DNA of 64,000 nucleotides from Anopheles merus (GCF_017562075.2 NC_054085.1:34463539-34527538); one strand, 5' to 3'; positions 13,064 to 26,730 are shown, numbered from the stretch's first letter. Numbers and translations: made by a program. The notes: generated from the letters alone by a model not told the origin.

Positions 13064-13931
13064 TCAATAGCCGTTAGAAAGATATCGTGCCGAAGAGTGT
13101 GCGTGTGTGTGTTCCACAGAAAAGCAATGTGAAAAACAGGCTTAATATGCAGCAGCCTAGCGACGGCGAGGAGGGAGATTGAGAGAGAGAGAGAGAATGT
13201 GCAAGGAAGAGAAAATATATTCTATGTTGAGATAAAAATGATAAAACCAACAGGAGTCCCCAAAGTAAGAGACAAAACATCCGAAAGTCCGTTGTGATTG
13301 AACGCAGTGTGTGTTTTTGCACTGCGCAGGGGTTATATTTGTTTACATATTTCTAATTCGCAACAACGCTTAAGCGAGAAGGATATAAATTACATCTTAA
13401 ACGGCGCTTCAATACTTGTGTTACCTTATCAGTATCACGCCCTTTCTACTTGTTCTATACACAGGCGAGTAGTGCGCTTTCTTGCATAGCGCACCCAAAA
13501 GGAACCCTTTTTTTGGTTGTGGTGGTGGTGAATTGAGTAGTATCGATATCAAAATATTTAAAAAATACAGTAATCTTTACATTTTAACTCTCAAAACCCT
13601 AATGCAGAGTAACGTGTTTTGCCATTACGTCTAATTCTCGGTTTAAAACAGGAGGTATTTCCTAATTTAATTCTGAATTCTCGTTATTCAAACCTCAGTC
13701 AAAGTTCATAAATCGAATTCTTTTTAAACTAACCTTAAAACACCATTAATTCTCGATACTTTTCATCAGTTCTTGAGTATTTCTGTGAGTTGGAAGATAA
13801 ATACTAAAACAAAGTGTCTAGCACCATGGCTATCTCTCTCTCTACCTCTGCATGCTTCTCTCTCTAATTCCTAGCTAAGTTTATATGGCACACCCACCAC
13901 ATCGCACCCTTTTCGTTTCGCCTTTCTAAGT

Positions 13932-15857
13932 CTAAGTACATCGTCCCGCTTGCTGTTGCTGCGGTTGCGGCAAGCCACCACCGCGCGTGGCACCCGTCTG
14001 GTCCGCGTTCATCAGCCGGCAGGTTTGCTTCTGCAGGTGCAGCGTGTAGTTCTGCTGATAGCGGAACCCTTTCTTGCACCAGCCGCACCGATAAGCGCTC
14101 GGTGTGTCCTGCTGGTGCGATTTCTGATGCTCCCGCAGCAGATCCTCCCGGGGGAAGGTGTGCCGGCACAGATGGCACCGGTGCACTGAAGACGAGGTGG
14201 AGCTCGGTTTTGGTTGGGAAGAGGGAGCAGTTGGTTGAGCGGCGGCGTACTTCAGCTTGGACGAGAGCGGGCCGGGCGGAATGGAGCTACGCTTCGGGGC
14301 GGACGTTTCCTTCGTTTGGCTGCTCTTGCTCTTGCTGCTCGGTGTGGGACTGGGTGTGGTGGTGGCCACGACCGCTTTCTTCTCCACCACAACATCGTCC
14401 TCCTCCTCCGGCACAACCACAACGTCTTCATCGTCGTCGTTTACTTGCGCCTTTTCACTCTCATTGTCCTCCGCCCCGATCTCAACGATCGCCAGCGCGG
14501 ACGGATCCGGTCGCAGTTCCGATTCCAGCGAGCTGCTGCCCCCCTTCAGACTGCCCTCCTCCTCGTCAAACCCGTCGTCCAGCTCGTCGTTTGCGCTGTA
14601 CGGTGCTGCTGTTGCTGCTGCTGTTGCAATTATCTGCTTGCTGTCCGCAATCTCCACCTCATCGTCATCGGACAGCTGTATAATATCGCCGGCCTCCACG
14701 CTGCTGCTGGTCGTGTTGCGCGAACGCTCCACCACCTCCGAGGAAACGGCCGACGAGGATCGCTCGCGCAGCTGATGGTGCTGCTGCTGCTGCTGCTTCT
14801 GCTGCTCGATCGCACGCATCAGCTCGGACTGGTCGTACTCGATCTGGCGGTGCGATTTCCGGTGCACCGCCAGATGGGCCGGCATTTTGAAGCTGCGCGG
14901 GCAAACCTCACACTGGTACGGGCCCACGATCGGTGGATCGGTGCTTTTGCGCTTCTTCTTTGCCGGCGGTCGTGCCATGTCCGTCCCGGCGGCAGCAGCA
15001 GCAGCAACCGGTTGCTCTAAACTCGCCCGCCCGCCCATTCGATCAAACCCGTACGCTTCCGGCGGTGGGCTTTCGCCCTCAAGCACCTCGTCCCCGTGCA
15101 GGGACTTGATGTGGCGGCGCATGTTGTTCCGATTGTTGAACATGCGGCGACAGATTTTGCACTTGAACGGCTTCGGACCATTCACCACCATGATTAGGTT
15201 GTTGATGCGCGCACAGTACTCCTTCGACCAGCTGGCCTGCTCGAGCAGCAGATTGTCCGTGGACGATGACAGTGAACCGACACCGTTCGTGTCCTGGTAC
15301 GGTTGCTCCTGACCACCACCACTACCACTGCCACTGCCACCACCGAGCAGTTCAGCGATCGTTGGAATGTGGGACGGTTGCTGTGGTTGCAGCTGTTCAC
15401 CGCACACGCCGAGCACCTCGACCGTTATCTTCTGGCCGGTCGGGTTTCCCTTGCCATCGCTTACCGGCCACTCGAAGGTGCTCTGCCGTCGCTTTGCCAG
15501 TGACAATCGCGACGAGGAGGAGGCGGAGGATAGTGTGGGTGGTGGCGTTTTCGAAGTCACTCGGCGTGCTGGGGCCGTTTCCAGCGCTGACGCCGCACTG
15601 TCCAGGATGGAGGGGGCAGTTTTGTTGAGATGGCTGGCGACCGACGGTGGCCCGGTGGCAGTGGCGGGGGAGGCAGTGCTGTTTGCCGGCGGAGGCGATG
15701 ACGTTTGTTGGCCCTCGTCCGGGTAGAAGGCGTGGCGCAGCGTCACGCGCAGATACTCGTCCGACCCGATGCACTGCTCGCGGAAGGCATGCCAGTCCTC
15801 TAGCCGGACGCTGCACAGTTCGCATATGGTCGCCGGTACGCCTTCCGTCTGTTCCAG
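13932..15857 (-). CDS. ZAD-C2H2 zinc-finger protein, exon 2 (second half of ZAD plus four fingers)
   Basis: Minus-strand terminal exon from an acceptor (CGTTTTAG at 15858 and above) to TAG at 13932-13934. It encodes residues 56-696 of my model. It begins LEQTEGVPATICELC, the second cysteine pair of a zinc-finger-associated domain (ZAD, an arthropod homodimerisation module), continuing LEDWHAFREQC as ZADs do. Then come a Ser/Pro/Ala linker, C2H2 fingers near 286-309 (FKCKICRRMF..) and 369-391 (YQCEVCPRSF..), a basic AKKKRKS patch between them (likely nuclear localisation), a long acidic Ser-rich stretch, and fingers near 614-636 (HRCHLCRHTF..) and 644-668 (YRCGWCKKGF.., ending in Cys, so C2HC). 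The layout indicates a sequence-specific nuclear transcription factor; its target is unknown. The first half of the ZAD is 12.5 kb away at 28344-28508. The 3' end converges on the PPP1R16-like gene. Confidence 0.93.
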   Translation of the reverse strand: MEQTEGVPATICELCSVRLEDWHAFREQCIGSDEYLRVTLRHAFYPDEGQQTSSPPPANSTASPATATGPPSVASHLNKTAPSILDSAASALETAPARRVTSKTPPPTLSSASSSSRLSLAKRRQSTFEWPVSDGKGNPTGQKITVEVLGVCGEQLQPQQPSHIPTIAELLGGGSGSGSGGGQEQPYQDTNGVGSLSSSTDNLLLEQASWSKEYCARINNLIMVVNGPKPFKCKICRRMFNNRNNMRRHIKSLHGDEVLEGESPPPEAYGFDRMGGRASLEQPVAAAAAAGTDMARPPAKKKRKSTDPPIVGPYQCEVCPRSFKMPAHLAVHRKSHRQIEYDQSELMRAIEQQKQQQQQHHQLRERSSSAVSSEVVERSRNTTSSSVEAGDIIQLSDDDEVEIADSKQIIATAAATAAPYSANDELDDGFDEEEGSLKGGSSSLESELRPDPSALAIVEIGAEDNESEKAQVNDDDEDVVVVPEEEDDVVVEKKAVVATTTPSPTPSSKSKSSQTKETSAPKRSSIPPGPLSSKLKYAAAQPTAPSSQPKPSSTSSSVHRCHLCRHTFPREDLLREHQKSHQQDTPSAYRCGWCKKGFRYQQNYTLHLQKQTCRLMNADQTGATRGGGLPQPQQQQAGRCT

Positions 15858-16632
15858 CTAAAACGATAACGAAAAAGGGAGGGGAAATCATTAGAATGAT
15901 TCAATCGTAGAGCTGTGTACATATTTTAATTTATTTCAAAGCATATGATCCTCGATAGCGTCCAGCAACACGAAAATTTGATTTAATTTACCACTATACC
16001 ACTGTCTCCGTCACTGTGCCAATGCTAACTGACATTTCACGAAACCCACCACCGTCCTACTTCAATAAGCTGGCGGCGAACGAACATGAAGGTGTCATTG
16101 GATCCGATCGAACGAGCATATTGCCGTCTCAAAGGGGTTTTTGCTGACGCCAGCACGTGTTGGTTGCCAAACGACCGATTTATGTTTTTTCCCTGACCAA
16201 GGGGCTTTATCAAGTAAACCACTGTAGGATGAATGGGTCAGTTGAATCTGACGCTTGGTAACGCGTGGACGCACGGAGCTCGACCAAAAACTCCGTGAAC
16301 AGTACCGCGTTCCGTTCGCGGTAATAGCAGTAATTCGGGAACAATAAAACACACTTCGACGTAAGCAGTTCGAAGCGTTCAGTTAAATTAAAAAAGCATT
16401 AAAATCGGGCTTTCCTTGCAGGAGTTAAAATTTCGGACGTGAAATAAACGTTGTTAACTAGTCAAATGCCAATTGCTGAATGAATTATTTTATTGTTTAT
16501 TGGTAGATAAGGAAAAGGGAAGGTGTGGGGGGAAGTGTATCGGACTGCGCCGTCGTCATCCGAAATGTGTCATGTTGTCATTTTTGTCTACTTGCTATTT
16601 TGTTGCTAGCCAGTTTACTGCTAACGGTGCGT

Positions 16633-16665
16633 ATCGATGGTCGTTAGGCGATCGGGACCATCGAT
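16633..16665. repeat. Perfect 10-base inverted repeat
   Basis: ATCGATGGTC and GACCATCGAT separated by 13 bases. Could form a hairpin or be a dimer binding site; no function shown. Confidence 0.8.
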
Positions 16666-19600
16666 GCTGTTGCAACAATCATCGATATTGCTGACTCTTA
16701 ACTCAGGCAAGCCTGATGTGGTCGGTAATATAAGCGTCAAATGGGACTTCCAACCGTGTTAGGAATAAAAAGAAAAGAAAAAAATAGAGAACATAGAAGC
16801 TCAAATAATGGTCCCGTAGTCTATTCGATGCGTTGGTTCGAACAAAGCCGAAAGGAATCGATTCGCCACCAGGACTGACCAATGTTTGTGGTTTTAATTT
16901 TAATCAAAGAGATCAAAGAAAAGATCCCAACGTGTCACATTATACTAACAATCGTTTCCTTACTTTCAGAACGATTAAACAGACATCCAACTACTTTCCA
17001 CCTGTTTCAAAAACAAGTCCAATCAAGCGCCCACTAATTTGGTAATCAAAATCACATTGCAATACATAGGAAAGGGAAACGAAAGAATCTTCACATAGGA
17101 TTAAACCCTCCACTACAAGCCATCAACAAATCATCATCATTGTCATTTTGATATAGGTGACTCTTGCCTATGCTAAGTAGGACACAGAACGGAGGAGGGG
17201 GGAGAGATTCTACCCCTCCAAAAGGTACCTCGCCGTCGTCGTGTTGCATTGTAATCATTATGGACGGCTGTTCCAAACTTTCAAGGCGAACAAGGCTTCC
17301 ACAGAGCGATGGTGGGTCATGTTTGGCTTTACCACAGCACTTGGTTTGTATCATATGTTTCGATGAAGCAAGGTCAATTCAGCGATTCTTGCTTTGCGGT
17401 ATTCAATCGGGTGATAAAGAGAATTCTTGAACATTCTAGAAATCTTCCATAACATAATAAGCAGTGAAAGTGACAAAGTTGCTACACACATCAACCAACG
17501 GCAATGCACACTTCCGGAGGTGGATCTACTTGAAAGTAAAACAACGTAAAGAAACATCAACAACAACCAAGAGCATTGCGCCGTACATAAAGATCACTCG
17601 AACCCCATAAAATAAAACCATAAATCTATCACGCTAACGGCCTTCTATGCGTTGGTGTGTACAGCAACCCTGGCAAGGAAGTTGCAACTCTCGCCACAAA
17701 CACAGACAAAAATGCCTCAGAGTTCATGCCTTAGATGTACACGGGCAAAGGAAATGCGTCCTTTTTCGAATCCCTTTTCGCTTCTCTCTGCATACGCGCA
17801 ACGAGATCATGCTTGCTCTTACGTTTCTGCTGCTTGTACCATCGTCCCTTGCTGCCTGGGTTGATCCTAAACATACACCCGCACAAACACACACAGACAT
17901 GTGATATTTTATTGCGCCGTACATTTGCTGCGCTCGACACTACATGCTTCGGGTTCGCATATGGGGATGCTTCGGGTGCATTCCGTAGGACCTCCACTAA
18001 GGAGGATTGTGATTCGAGCAAAATTATCCCACATCAAACGCGTCACAGTGAGATAAGGAATGAATGTTAAAAAAAAAAAAAAAACAAATGATTTTAGCTA
18101 TGTATTTGAGTTCTTCTCTAGGACATGGAGCAAAACCGCACTTGAAAAAGGCCAGTTTTCAAGCATACTTGACATTTTTCTTCTCTCAATTGTAACTTCC
18201 TAGATATTATAAGGTTGTCTCACAGGACAAGTGAGAGCCTGAACATCTTCCTCTTCTTTTTAGATTATGCGGTAATGTCAAGCTATAATTACAATAAAGA
18301 CACTCACTGCCCAAGACTTATTATTAGTTGGTATCATGTAGCCGAACATACCCGATTGAGACAAGATCCGGTGGGGAATCGATTTCGTCCGGCCTTGTAG
18401 AAGGCGACGCATCAATTGAATCCACTAATGGCCACGTTGGTCATCATTACGGCAAATAAATATAAAAGGACACTCGCGATAGTCATGAGAATTGAGGACT
18501 CAAACATAAAATGAGCATATTAAACCGTAAATGTGACGAAAGCAATCCTTCAATGCTATCTAACGAAAGAATACTTACTTACTTACTTATCCGGCGAAAG
18601 AATCTAACGAAAGAATACTACCCACTATTATATTAAATACCCGTTATAGAGCTCATAATAAACCCATCGCTTTTCAAAAAATACGAAGCCCAATAATGTC
18701 TCCTTCTCGTATATCCCCACCATAATGCCATACCAAACACAAAGAAATTCATTGAATTACTTTTCTCGCTACAACAAAGCCACGGGACAAAAGTGGGAAG
18801 CCTCTCTACTTGGTTGGAAAATCAATAAAAAGAAGGCATCATCTGACGCCCGACTAGTCCTAGAGTTATCTCTCCCAGCACACAGAGGATAGGTTTGGCA
18901 AAGCTTCAACAACCCCATAGAAGATGACCCAGCTTCCGATAGCAATCGATAACCCGATAAACCTGCCACAGTCAGTTAGGTAAGTTCTACGAAACATAGC
19001 TCGCTGGGCGAACCCAAAACCACCACCTTACCTTCCCCCTTCTTTTTTCCCAGGAGCTAGTTCAGTGATAACAACAGCGATTCATCACAGCAAACGGCCC
19101 CAACAAAAAGACCCCTTGTGCTAGAGATTAAGCTCGCGTAGAAGCTTTCGAGACAGAGGAGAGAAAAAAAGAGAGAGAATAAGCTTAGCTTGTGTCCCCG
19201 TCGGACGAAGATCTCTGTACACAAACGTACTCTGTACCCCATTCTCAAAACCTCGAGGGCCTCCGCGCCTCTTGCAACACGTGCTGGCAAAAAGCCACAA
19301 GCAGCAAAGGGCCGGGACGGCAAAGTACGCTACTCGTCTGCGCATGCTCGACAAATTCGCCGTCGATGGAAACTTCTCTGCCCGAGCTGCAACTGGGATC
19401 GACGAGAGAACAGGTGCTGCTGCGACGAGGTGGTTCGACCGTTAGTCCAAATGTAGGCGCGCGTCATGGTAGAGGGCACAGACACACCATGTTTTAAGGG
19501 GCTACGAATCAGCATCATCACTCACCCACTCGCAACAATCTCGGGCTGGCTACTGCTAGACGGTTGGTTGGTTCGGTTTGACAAGTGAAGAGCGAGTTTA

Positions 19601-22600
19601 TGCGCTCGCGGGCTCTGTCCGAGCTCATGCTGAAGAAGCGGAACTGCGATGATGATGATGAGCGTTTTAGCGCTTGCTCTCTCTGCGTTTTCACCGCTCG
19701 TTATGATAATGAAATCAAAACAATAGCTATAGGTGACACGACGATCGAATGATGGACTGTAGCTTATTACCGAGGCCGTGATCAGTTTAATAAGTTAAAC
19801 ATTAATTTCCTCATTTTCCACATAGACACGATTCCATTCGGAAAACTCATCAAAAGTTATTGAAGTACATTAAACATGTCTTAATAAGAAAACGATCCCA
19901 AATGGATGATATCATGAAAAACCTTACTAAAACACACATTCTTTTACTGATTTCAAAGCAAGCAAAATATAAACCGTAATCCCAAGAAGAAGACAAAACG
20001 TATACAAATAACAATAATGACTCGGTATTTCATTGGAATTAGACAATCCTCCGGGCACAGTTATGACACATCATGTCGTATACCTGAACAAAAGCATCAG
20101 CAAATTATTCACCTTATCCAAACCCATCCACAAATCTATCCGAGCGCATATTCCAGTTGCCGAATTCTGCTCTACCATCATTATAACCATCCCCCATCAT
20201 CATCATCATCATCATCATTGACAAGCGAAAGAAGAGAGTTTTGCTCTTTGTATCCCCTGCAGCATTCGATTTCGAGCACGCTTAACAGATCTTTACGCCA
20301 AGGAACAAGTCCTTTTTATTACTCTCCTCGTCTCCCCATTCCAAGTAGTCAACTTCACCCGCAAAATCCACTCCATCTGTGCCGTTTTGTTGGCAAACTG
20401 TTCACTCACACACGGTAGAGAAACCCCTTTCAAAGTCGGACTGTAGAGTTTGTAATACTTGCAGCTAGTAGAGCTAGCTTGTTCATCACAGCAAAGGACT
20501 ATGGATCCGATTTCTATGCTTCTTTTTCTTGTGTTTTTTTTTTGTTTTGCTACTGCATCCCACCCTATTTCTGCTGTCCGATTTCCTAGTAGAAGAGAGC
20601 AAAATTACCCCGAAACACGCTCGGAGGGAAAACGACAAGGCCGGTCGAGCGAACGTGGAGTGTTGTCGTGTTCTTTTAGGACTTTCGGACACATTTCCAG
20701 CGCAAATGGAATTTCATCCCGAGAGGAGCCGTTGTACATACGCGGATGGTGGGTTGTCGGAGAATTTCCGTGATCCCTATTTGCAGAGAGCATGGATGGG
20801 CTGGATGGATGGGCGGGCGAGAAACTCGGTGCGAGATCGCAGAATAATCCGACCCGCCTTTGGACGGTCCCTTTGGCAAGAGATGTGATATTACCCGGTA
20901 CTGGTACTGGGTCGAGAAGGGGGAGTTGGGATTTCGCTCTACACCGTGATTATAATCGATTGCGAAGGGAGATTTCTACTGGTATGTTGCCGTGGTGAAC
21001 GATATTCAAGCACGATAACGTGTCCTCTCGTCGTTCGCTCTATAGCAGTTCAACAAAACGTCTCTCTTGCTGTGGTGGATTCCTTTTTTTGTTTTTCGAA
21101 GATTAAAACTATATCTTAAAATAGAAGATGTTAGTAGGAAGATTTGCCGAAATACAATCTCACGCTGCTTATTGGAAGAATGCGGAATAGAAGGAAGGTT
21201 TTAATAGATACCTTCATCTACTGTAGGGCATCCCGGGATTGATAACATGCCCGGCTAAAAGTTATTCCTTTGGGGTTGACCAGTAATACCATAAGGAACT
21301 ATGGAATAATTTTCGTGAACGATATGTAAAATTTATTTTTAATATTTTCATTTAAAAAATTAATAGAATTTCATACGCTTTGATACTTATAGAAATAGTA
21401 CAAGTATTTTTAAGACATTAAATTTCATAATATATAATATAATAATAATCTTATGATAGTTATTATTATTAATAATATTTCATTATTAAGTATATAAGAA
21501 TATAAAATATTCCAAACTAATTGGTCTTATTTAACAAATTTATTACTCGACCTCAACAGTGCTACAGTACAGTGCTCACGACTCGCAGTGAAATCGATAA
21601 ACTCGATCGCTGTTTGGTGCCGAGTAGAACAGAGCTCACAATGCTCTCACCTACTGTATATAGCTAAGGCAAGTCATCCGTTTCTACAGGGTAGCAGAGT
21701 AGCCTCTAACCTCAAAACTTAACGCTCAGCCAAAAATAGAACCCCTTTACCAATACTTCACCCAGCGGTGTAGAGCTATACCCAAAGGGAATGGGAAGCG
21801 TCAACGTTGACTGGCTGCTATAACTACCCCACACAAACTACAAGCTGCGCTCTAATGCCTGCCATACACCGTAGCGCGTACAAACGTCCTGCAGAGACGT
21901 CGACCTCGTTCAACCAGACACGAAGCGAGAGCGTCGTCCATCAATATGCCCCCTACTGCACACACACATACCGAAGGCGACAAGCAAACCACCAGCAAGC
22001 AGCAGAAGCAAAGCACGCAAAGCAACCGGCAGACACCGTGCGGAGCGAAACTTTAACCACTACCCAGTGTGGTAGCGTTGCCCTCGAGTTATCGATTATT
22101 TTCGTACATGCTCTTGGCGCTGCTGCTGCTGTGTTTCTCGGTAGTTTTTTTTCTTCTCCGTCCAGAGCATCAGCTCCACAGCCGGAGAACGGAGAGCATA
22201 ATCATTCGCACAGCATCAAGCAAAGCGAACGGTGCTGATGCGAGACCGTGTGCGATGGGAGATTGTGGCTGTGTGCATTCCCTGAGAGGACGAGGGGACG
22301 CTTCTCGAATAGGGGTGACGGGTTTGATGATTATACTTTATGTGAAGGGGTACTGTACATCTGCCGCCTTCTAGGGTAACGAGGCAATGCTCGTGTTAAT
22401 GGCTCTACAGTAAAACATACTTTAGCCACAGACAGAGCACACTGGGCTCGCGTAACAAAGATCCCCTTTGTGAGAAAGGACAAAATTCTCCACTAAAAGT
22501 TGCATCATCTTGACTGTCCTCGTTATATACCCGACGCCTCTGTATACTATTTCAATCCAAGATCACATAGCTTTCGGTCCGCGTGTGTCAGTGTATTGGT

Positions 22601-25600
22601 GTGACGCTGTCTTCCTTTATTCAAGGGTAAATAATGCCTGGCAGCTTCAATAGCTCGTCTGCCAGAGCCCGGCACGATATTCCATTCCAGCGAGCTGTTT
22701 CGAGTACCATGACAGACACCATATTCAGAGCCCTCTGTATGCACGATCTCACCCGATAAGGATGTCGACATTCGCCTGCCAGCGGACGGGGGAGAGTAGG
22801 TTGAACCAGCACCGAGACCCGCTCATCGCACACAACAGCGGCAGCAACAGCGCAGCAGTAGGCACTCCCCGCAAAGGCAACGTTGCCGTTATTTTACCGC
22901 AGCAAAAGCGAAGCACACGGAGCGCGTAGGTAACGACGCATGAAATAAACAACTCTAGCGCAGGCCTGCCTTTCGACCCTCCACACCCATCATCGGGCTC
23001 TCTCGTGTGAACACACTACTAAGCACAGTGTTTCGCTCTACCGTTGCTTCGAGTGTTGTTGAATACGCCACCGTCGTTGCTAGTAGCGCGCTTTACTATG
23101 CATGTTCGAACAGGCCATGAGAGATGGTTGGTACTTGAGATTGCCTTCAGGGATTTTGAGATTGAGGTCATACGATTTTAGACACCGTACTGATGTCATC
23201 GAAACTCGGAACGAATAATGCTGCTGCTGCTGATGATGATGATGATGACGATGATGGTGTCTTTCTATGCGTACTAAGAGTGAGTAAGCGAATCCAGTGT
23301 GAGTTGGAAGCGATTCGAAAATGTTATTGATGTTGCCATCGTTCTCCGGACATTCCGTACGGCAGATGGAAGTCTGTCTTTATACCCATTCCCGTGCGAA
23401 TCTACCTCCACGCGTCGACAAACGGACGTTGTAAAGAACGTCAACTTCCTTTCCAGCGCCAAAGATCCAATGCGTGGATATCGTCGACTGCAAGTTGTCA
23501 TGGCATTTTGCAGATCCTACACCACCACCTCGTTGACCTCCTTCAGCATTCCGTTTGCCGGAATATCGGAAAGCACATCATCGCGCGCATCGTGTGCAAT
23601 GCAACCAACAGTAGACGGCCACACTACGACGACGACGATGACGACGACGATGGGCGGTAAAACAATTTCTCTCCACATTTCAGTCCGCCCGTAAACGGGA
23701 AAGGGAGAAAAACACGTTCGCAACTTTGGTTCGCCGTGGTTGGCTTCGAATTACGTGCCTGCAAACGTGTTCAGCAGCACCAGCAGCAGTAGCATAGGAG
23801 GCATAAGCGCATCAAACATTGTACCGAGCGCACCTTCTGTATATACCCACTCAGCCCATGTTCGAGCATCGAGCGAGAGATCGAGCCGCGAGTCTGCCTC
23901 TAGCACACTTAGCGAGCGATTCCCAACCAAGACAGGCAACAGCGGGGTTCGCCCATCTGCCATGGGGGCCTGAGTGCTGCTTTGTACGCAAGCTGACGAA
24001 GCTGTGGAGTGAGAAACGTTGAGAAGCGTACAGCGAAACCACACAGTTCGAAGCATTTGGGGAAGTTGTGAATCGCTTGCTAGTAGCACCTCTTGGCGGC
24101 CCGACGGCCTGCATGGTAACGGCCGAAACGGTCACGACGGATTTTTCGAGAGCACATGATGCGATGAGTACAACGAGAGGAACCGGTCCTACGTACAGCT
24201 GGGAGCGAAAGCGAGAGAATAACCTCACCGCAGCGCGACAGCACTGGTACCCCATTCCCTCCGCTCTCGGCATGAAACAAAACGGACGGGCAAAGAAACA
24301 TCAGACGGCGGTCTTTGTTCTGCTTCTTCTCTCTTTCTCTCTCGTGCCACTTTTTCGTCCGTCGCTAGGATCCTTCGTCAACAGAACAATCCCAAGCACA
24401 CAGGTATCTTTTCTCTCGTCGCTCGTAGCAGCACCAGCACACCAGCTGCCATGATATCGTGCGTACTCTCGCCGTCTATCAAGATAGGATTGGATGATGG
24501 ACTCTGTAGCAGCAGCAGCAGCAGCAGCAGCAACCACCATCATCATATCCGTTGGATTCGTGCGATTCTACCTGCAGCTGTCTGGTATGTTGCTACGCTT
24601 TGCGGGAGAATTTCTGCAGTCACAAGGACGGCAACAACGGCCGACGGTTAACGGCATCTGCTATGGCTATGTGTAGCATAGCAAGGCAGACGGACGAGAG
24701 CCAAGTTTTCGAACTCCCGTGCATTGGACGGCAATAGCTGTCGGGCGTCTAAGCTTCATTGGGTTTCTAGTTTTTTTAAGTCTCCTACATTTTCCGGTTA
24801 TTATGACATTCGGAGTTAAGCTTGTGAAGATCCAAGAGTATTTTATAAGCAGTTTCTGAAGTTCCTTAAGTTTAGTTTATGGTAACTATATTCTTATTTA
24901 GATAATTAAAAATTAATAACTAATTAATTATTAAAACTAAAATAACTAATTAACTATTCTATCTGCATATATTATACATGTATATATATAAATATTTTTA
25001 ATGTTATAATAATTTATACTTAAATAAAGTTAACTAGCTATGGTAAAAATAATATTATGACTTAGGAGTTACAAGTACATCTTGCCATAGATTATTCCTA
25101 TTCTGTATTTCTACTGATCCTGTTTTTCTTTCTTTACACAATTTCACTTTTCAAAACACTTACAAAGGTCATGCCAGCCTTTAAAGGCTGATTAAGACCA
25201 GGCACCTGGATATTCAGTCCATGCTACAGAAGAACAGTCTAGAAGAGAATCGATCATGGGAAGGAGCGATCAATTCCCATTCTGTCATTTCAGTTCAGTT
25301 CACTGTCTTGCATACTATTATATAAATAACACCACGTGACCTTGTATGCGAATGCTGTGTTCCTCGAAACGTTTCCTATTTTTCCTGCGGTATAGATGCA
25401 GAACAACCAAGACGATACAACATGCAAAATTGTTTTCAATAGCATTTTATACCAATAGGGACGGTACGAAATGCACCATGAAAAAGCATTTTTCGGTCGC
25501 CTAAGACAATTCGTGTTATAAACACATCTGGGTATCGTCGTACGCGCAGGTAGGGCAGTGGCTATACCAATACATAATCAAATATTTTATGGCGCATGAC

Positions 25601-25751
25601 ATGCAATACACGTACAGATAGAACGGTGCTAGGAGGAAGGTAATGTGTCATTCCAAGCATTCAAGGGATCGTAACAAAATCAAGCATTTTTCCTGGCTTT
25701 CCCTAACATCTCGGGTTCAAAACCCATATGAACGGAGGCCCATGCCCGCCT

Positions 25752-25892
25752 TAAGTTCAAGCCTAGAATAGAACGTCCTCCCATAGCATGGATTGAATAT
25801 CCGGTTGCGTGGTAATGAACTAAATCTCGCAAGCTTGTGTAGCCCGGCATGTCCACGTAGGACGTTACGCCATATAGAAGAAGAAGAAGATG
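25752..25892 (+). mobile_element. tRNA-derived SINE fragment (copy 1)
   Basis: Shares with copy 3 the 3' body 'GTAGCCCGGCATG...GTTACGCCATATAGAAG' (here in part) and an (AAG)n tail. The start holds a CATGCCCG..GTTCAAGCC box-B-like segment also present in copies 2 and 3. It resembles dispersed mosquito tRNA-related SINEs; the exact family is not assigned. Confidence 0.6.
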
Positions 25893-25901
25893 AGCAGAGG
25901 C

Positions 25902-25903
<2 letters not shown>

Positions 25904-25982
<79 letters not shown>
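25904..25982. repeat. (AT)n microsatellite, 79 bp
   Basis: About 39 uninterrupted AT units, starting 12 bases after the (AAG)n tail of SINE copy 1. Prone to cruciform formation and length change. Confidence 0.97.
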
Positions 25983-25984
<2 letters not shown>

Positions 25985-26476
25985 AGGCACACAACTTTCC
26001 TGGTATGTTCTGGTAGCCTAGTCCACTGGAGAATTAGAGAGTTGTCGAGATTATTTCTCCCCTCTCAACTTTTCTGCCCAAAAGCTACTCCACAAGGGTA
26101 GATATATCTTGTGACTATGTATCTCAATGTGTCAATTTGACTGGTAATTGACTCTTACACCAGACCATCCAAATATGTACGTTAGGGTTCTTACGCAGCT
26201 TACGAACAGCAGCAGGCATTGTAGGTCCAAAGGCCGATGATGCTGAGCCATGTCCTGGCACTACTCTGCAATTGGTCCTGACAATTTCTTACGGGTATAT
26301 CTCGCTTGTTGTTGCTGACAAGATAAGGCACACCAACCATACTGGAGATATCTAGTACTTCGACAACATACTTCATTGTCTTCTCATTGTTGATTTGTTT
26401 GTTTGAAACACCAAATTTTGACTCTTTCAGACTTTTTTGTCGTCAAATTTGCACCTTAAGAAATCTTTTCAATGAT

Positions 26477-26710
26477 TGGTATAAACTCGATAGTTGGGTT
26501 GTTTGAAAGACCGCGAATGTCATACGACACAGAAAAACTTGTACAAACCTCACAAGGGCTATGCGTCATAGTTGCAAGACAATCATGAAAGTGTTTTTTT
26601 AAGCAACAGCTATCTCATTGGTCAGACACAACGAGATAACATTCCAACTATTGAGATGTCAACTATTCAGCAACCCAGCAAAATAAGACCCAACCAGTGA
26701 GTTTATACTG
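26477..26710. mobile_element. Degenerate MITE, family A (copy 1)
   Basis: Left end GGTATAAACTC....GTTGGGT and right end GACCCAACCAGTGAGTTTATACTG are imperfect inverted repeats. The segments GTTGTTTGAAAGACCGCGAATGT and CAACTATTGAG are shared with the copy at 27245-27516. No coding capacity. The TA flank is lost on the right. Confidence 0.65.
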
Positions 26711-26730
26711 GATATAAGAGATAGTAAGTA

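Larger units (their letters stand above)
11428..13100 (+). other. Probable 3' UTR and downstream DNA of the PPP1R16-like gene
   Basis: Follows the TAA at 11425-11427. It is purine-rich and GA-repeat-rich, with a 15-base direct repeat (11539-11553 and 11558-11572) and an (GA)n run at 12836-12872. An AATAAA at 13058-13063 is the best candidate poly(A) signal, which would give a UTR of about 1.65 kb. The UTR end is inferred. Confidence 0.45.

Noticed and set aside
14257..14775. Ser/Val-rich + frames over the zinc-finger exon
   Set aside because: Shadow of the minus-strand exon; the minus frame has fingers and a ZAD half.
18573..18600. ACTTACTTACTTATCCGGCG, like the end of a common mosquito repeat
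   Set aside because: Too short and isolated to assign as an element; may be a remnant, but support is weak.
23740..23973. Ser-rich + frame inside the ZAD gene intron
   Set aside because: Starts at an arbitrary codon, no conserved motif, similar frames open on the other strand.
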